This document shows, in pieces, positions 60,778 through 62,442 of a DNA stretch of 62,442 bases; within the stretch, counting starts at the first letter, position 1; every line of letters starts with the position of its first letter. The DNA comes from an uncultured Myxococcales bacterium (GTDB lineage: Bacteria; Myxococcota_A; UBA9042). The DNA lies in contig CAJBNH010000165.1 in NCBI GenBank assembly GCA_903955385.1, forward strand, positions 1 through 62,442. Direction: 5' to 3'. The notes under the pieces are model-generated. The model searched no databases. It was not told where the DNA came from and saw nothing but the letters and a program-made list of their open reading frames with translations. The translations under genes and the position numbers were made by a program.

Positions 60778-62061
60778 ATGACCCCTGCCGTCCTCTCGCC
60801 GCCACGCCCTGCCCGACCGCTGCTGCCGTTGCTGCTGTCGGGCCTGACGCTGGCTGTGACGTTTGGCACGCCGATTCCGGTGCACGCTCACTCGCTGGAA
60901 CGCCCGGGGAACGGCATCGCCGTCGACTTGGCGACGGACGACGGACGCGACTTCTCGTTGGTGCTCGCCTTTCACGTTTCAGTGCTCGAGACCTACGCTC
61001 AGGTGGCCCGCGATCTGGGACTGCCCGTGGACGCTGACCGCCACGCGCTAGCCGAGGACGCCACCCGGCTGTTCTCCTTCGGCACCTGCCAGATCCGCTT
61101 GGCGCCTGTGGAATCGCGATTCCAGTCGCTGGTGAAAGGCGCGTTTCTGGGCGTGAAGATGCGACTGACCTGCCCCGCAGGAACCGACCTACTGTCGATT
61201 CGCCGCGTCCACGGCCAAGAGCAGAAGACCCGCGGCGTGGTCTACATCGCCTTGCGTGTGCAGGACCGCCCGCCGCAGCGGCTGCTTGTCCCCCCCAGCT
61301 CTGAGGGCATCGACGTCCCGCTCGACGGCGGCAGGGCCACGCTGTCCGGCGAGCGCAAAGCTCGCCAGCTTCGCAAGGTCGAGGCCCGCTCTGGCAGCGA
61401 CCCCAGCGAACCCTTGCCAATTCAGGACTTTCCAGTGCCGGGTGGGGGCTCGTCGCTCGCCGCGCTGTGGCCGCCGCCGCCTTGGCCGATGCTGCGCACG
61501 TGGGCGGTCGAGGGCGCGCTGCACCTGGCGCTGGGGCCCGACCACCTGTTGTTCCTGCTGACCCTCGTGTTGGGCGCGGCCGGCTACGGGCGGCTGTTGC
61601 TGGCGGTGCTGGCGTTCTCGCTGGGCCACCTGACCAGCATGGCGCTGGGGCTCGTGTTCAACGTGCCGCCGCCGCCGTGGCTCGACGTCGTGATCGGCGG
61701 CACCATCGCGACTTCCGCATGGCTGGGGCGCGACGAGGCGCACGTGGCGACGGGCAAGCTGGTGGCCCTGACGACCGTGTTTGGCCTGATCCACGGCCTG
61801 GGCTTCGGCGGCGGGCTGCGCGAGCTGGTGGGCGGGCTGGATACGCTGGCGTGGCCGCTCGTCAGCTTTGGATTGGGCTTGGATCTCGCGCAGATGACGT
61901 GGGTCACGGTCGGATTTGCCGCGTGGTGGGTTGTCCGGCGTCAGGTGAAGGATTCGCAGCATCCGCAGCGTCAAGCGCGGGTCCATGCGCTGGTGGCATG
62001 GGCGCTGATGCTGGCGGGTGTGGGCGCCGGGGCGTACGGCGCGGTGCGATGGCTGGGATGA
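60778..62061 (+). CDS. HupE/UreJ-family membrane protein
   Basis: The 427-residue product has a signal peptide (PLLLSGLTLAVTFGTPIPVHA) and a soluble extracytoplasmic domain to about residue 230. A C-terminal membrane domain of six or so segments has the HupE/UreJ hallmarks: LHLALGPDHLLFLLTLVLG, FSLGHLTSMALGLV and VFGLIHGLGFGGGL. Compact HupE proteins carry nickel or cobalt; longer ones with an N-terminal domain, such as this, are of unproven function. No hydrogenase or urease gene is nearby. The ATG at 60778 is set by the signal peptide. Confidence 0.85.
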   Translation: MTPAVLSPPRPARPLLPLLLSGLTLAVTFGTPIPVHAHSLERPGNGIAVDLATDDGRDFSLVLAFHVSVLETYAQVARDLGLPVDADRHALAEDATRLFSFGTCQIRLAPVESRFQSLVKGAFLGVKMRLTCPAGTDLLSIRRVHGQEQKTRGVVYIALRVQDRPPQRLLVPPSSEGIDVPLDGGRATLSGERKARQLRKVEARSGSDPSEPLPIQDFPVPGGGSSLAALWPPPPWPMLRTWAVEGALHLALGPDHLLFLLTLVLGAAGYGRLLLAVLAFSLGHLTSMALGLVFNVPPPPWLDVVIGGTIATSAWLGRDEAHVATGKLVALTTVFGLIHGLGFGGGLRELVGGLDTLAWPLVSFGLGLDLAQMTWVTVGFAAWWVVRRQVKDSQHPQRQARVHALVAWALMLAGVGAGAYGAVRWLG

Positions 62062-62079
62062 CCAGAGCGTGAGGGGCCG

Positions 62080-62442
62080 ATGCAGCGAACCGACGACAGA
62101 TGCAAGCGAAATCGAGCGTCGCCAGGGTTGGCTTGGGTCACGGTGCTGGGCGCGGTGCTGGGGGCGTGCGAGGCGACGTCGGACTCCGGTGACCCAGCGC
62201 AACCCAGCCTGGCGGAAAAGCTTTGCACGTGGACTGAGCACCCGGGCAACCCCCTGATCCAGCCCCCGGACGGCGAGTTCCTGCTGGGCGACCCGACCGT
62301 ACTCGCGCCCGCCGAGTCGCCGGACGGCAAGTGGCACCTGTTTGCCAACAGCCTGCTCGGCATCCACCACCACGTATCGGCAGACGGGATCGCCTGGGAG
62401 CGCCTGAAGCCGCCGCTGTTCAGCCTGGGTGCCATGCGGCCG
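62080..62442 (+). CDS. Lipoprotein, possibly with glycosidase-like beta-propeller domain (3' end outside window)
   Basis: The first 121 codons are present. The signal peptide ends VLGAVLGAC (Cys31). The mature start (WTEHPGNPLIQPP, FLLGDPTVLAP, GKWHLFANS, HHVSADGIAWERL) looks like the first blade of GH43/GH32-type five-bladed propellers. The catalytic residues cannot be judged from this fragment. GAGGGG precedes the ATG, 18 bases after the HupE stop. Confidence 0.65.
   Translation, partial: MQRTDDRCKRNRASPGLAWVTVLGAVLGACEATSDSGDPAQPSLAEKLCTWTEHPGNPLIQPPDGEFLLGDPTVLAPAESPDGKWHLFANSLLGIHHHVSADGIAWERLKPPLFSLGAMRP

Noticed and set aside
60778-62061. Nickel uptake for hydrogenase or urease
   Set aside because: The HupE/UreJ-like protein has a long N-terminal domain and no hydrogenase, urease or nickel gene lies in the window, so the transport role is not assigned.

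Overview
The window is a GC-rich bacterial chromosome segment of 62,442 bases. It has no tRNA, rRNA, CRISPR array, transposase or phage gene that I can find. The gene content suggests a deltaproteobacterial lineage such as Myxococcota or Bradymonadota. The main reason is the set of large lipoproteins with an Asp/Thr/Ala-rich linker after the lipobox, followed by cysteine-rich or eukaryote-like extracellular modules. The taxonomic assignment is inference; no marker gene was compared.

Layout. 1-4.1 kb: the start of a TolC-like efflux gene with its probable TetR regulator, an unknown lipoprotein, and an N-formylglutamate amidohydrolase-like gene translationally coupled to a family 4 glycosyltransferase. 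4.1-14 kb: a methyltransferase, thrS, an ElaA-type acetyltransferase, an unknown lipoprotein, an MFS transporter, a DUF523 protein and monomeric isocitrate dehydrogenase. 14-26.7 kb: a block of lipoproteins (thrombospondin type-1 plus Gly-rich domain; FG-GAP/ASPIC; Cys-repeat plus lamin-tail domain; a small Cys-rich one), interrupted by an MscS-cNMP channel and an RRM protein. 26.7-31 kb: leftward genes for an ATP-grasp enzyme, a LysR regulator, a TetA-like MFS pump and a pseudouridine synthase. 31-34 kb: two rightward thioredoxin-fold envelope genes. 34-34.6 kb: a convergent gap with a candidate structured RNA. 34.6-43 kb: an IgGFc-binding-like lipoprotein, pdxB, an EVE-domain protein and a 1,322-residue lipoprotein with three somatomedin-B-like modules. 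43-46.6 kb: an overlapping HAD/PlsX-like/RNA methyltransferase operon and a small membrane protein. 46.6-57.7 kb: lon, a TPR protein, an SDR enzyme, a small membrane protein, a very large PHP-type metallohydrolase lipoprotein and a porin. 57.8-62.4 kb: nth, a fourth somatomedin-B lipoprotein, a Pro-rich lipoprotein, a HupE/UreJ-type membrane protein and the start of another lipoprotein.

How the genes fit together. Most of the coding capacity builds the cell surface. At least seven lipoproteins share one plan: signal peptide with lipobox, acidic low-complexity spacer, then a Cys-rich stalk and/or a different eukaryote-like adhesion or binding domain. Two envelope proteins with thioredoxin-type CxxC motifs sit between them and could serve the many disulfides. 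The rest is housekeeping: translation, RNA modification, central carbon metabolism, protein turnover and DNA repair.

The two most unusual signals are adjacent. (1) The gene at 32680-34044 has one in-frame UGA just after its signal peptide. It completes a Cys-x-x-(UGA) motif and is followed 11 bases later by a perfect hairpin with a GGU loop, so it is a selenocysteine candidate or a nonsense mutation. (2) The 34.04-34.45 kb gap carries, on the minus strand, a possible promoter, a branched set of hairpins whose loops hold runs of 6-8 C, a terminator-like end, and an upstream array of four helically phased GAGACA sites. This looks like an undescribed small RNA resembling the actinobacterial 6C RNA in style. 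Starts, promoters and RNA structures were read by eye, without folding or searching.
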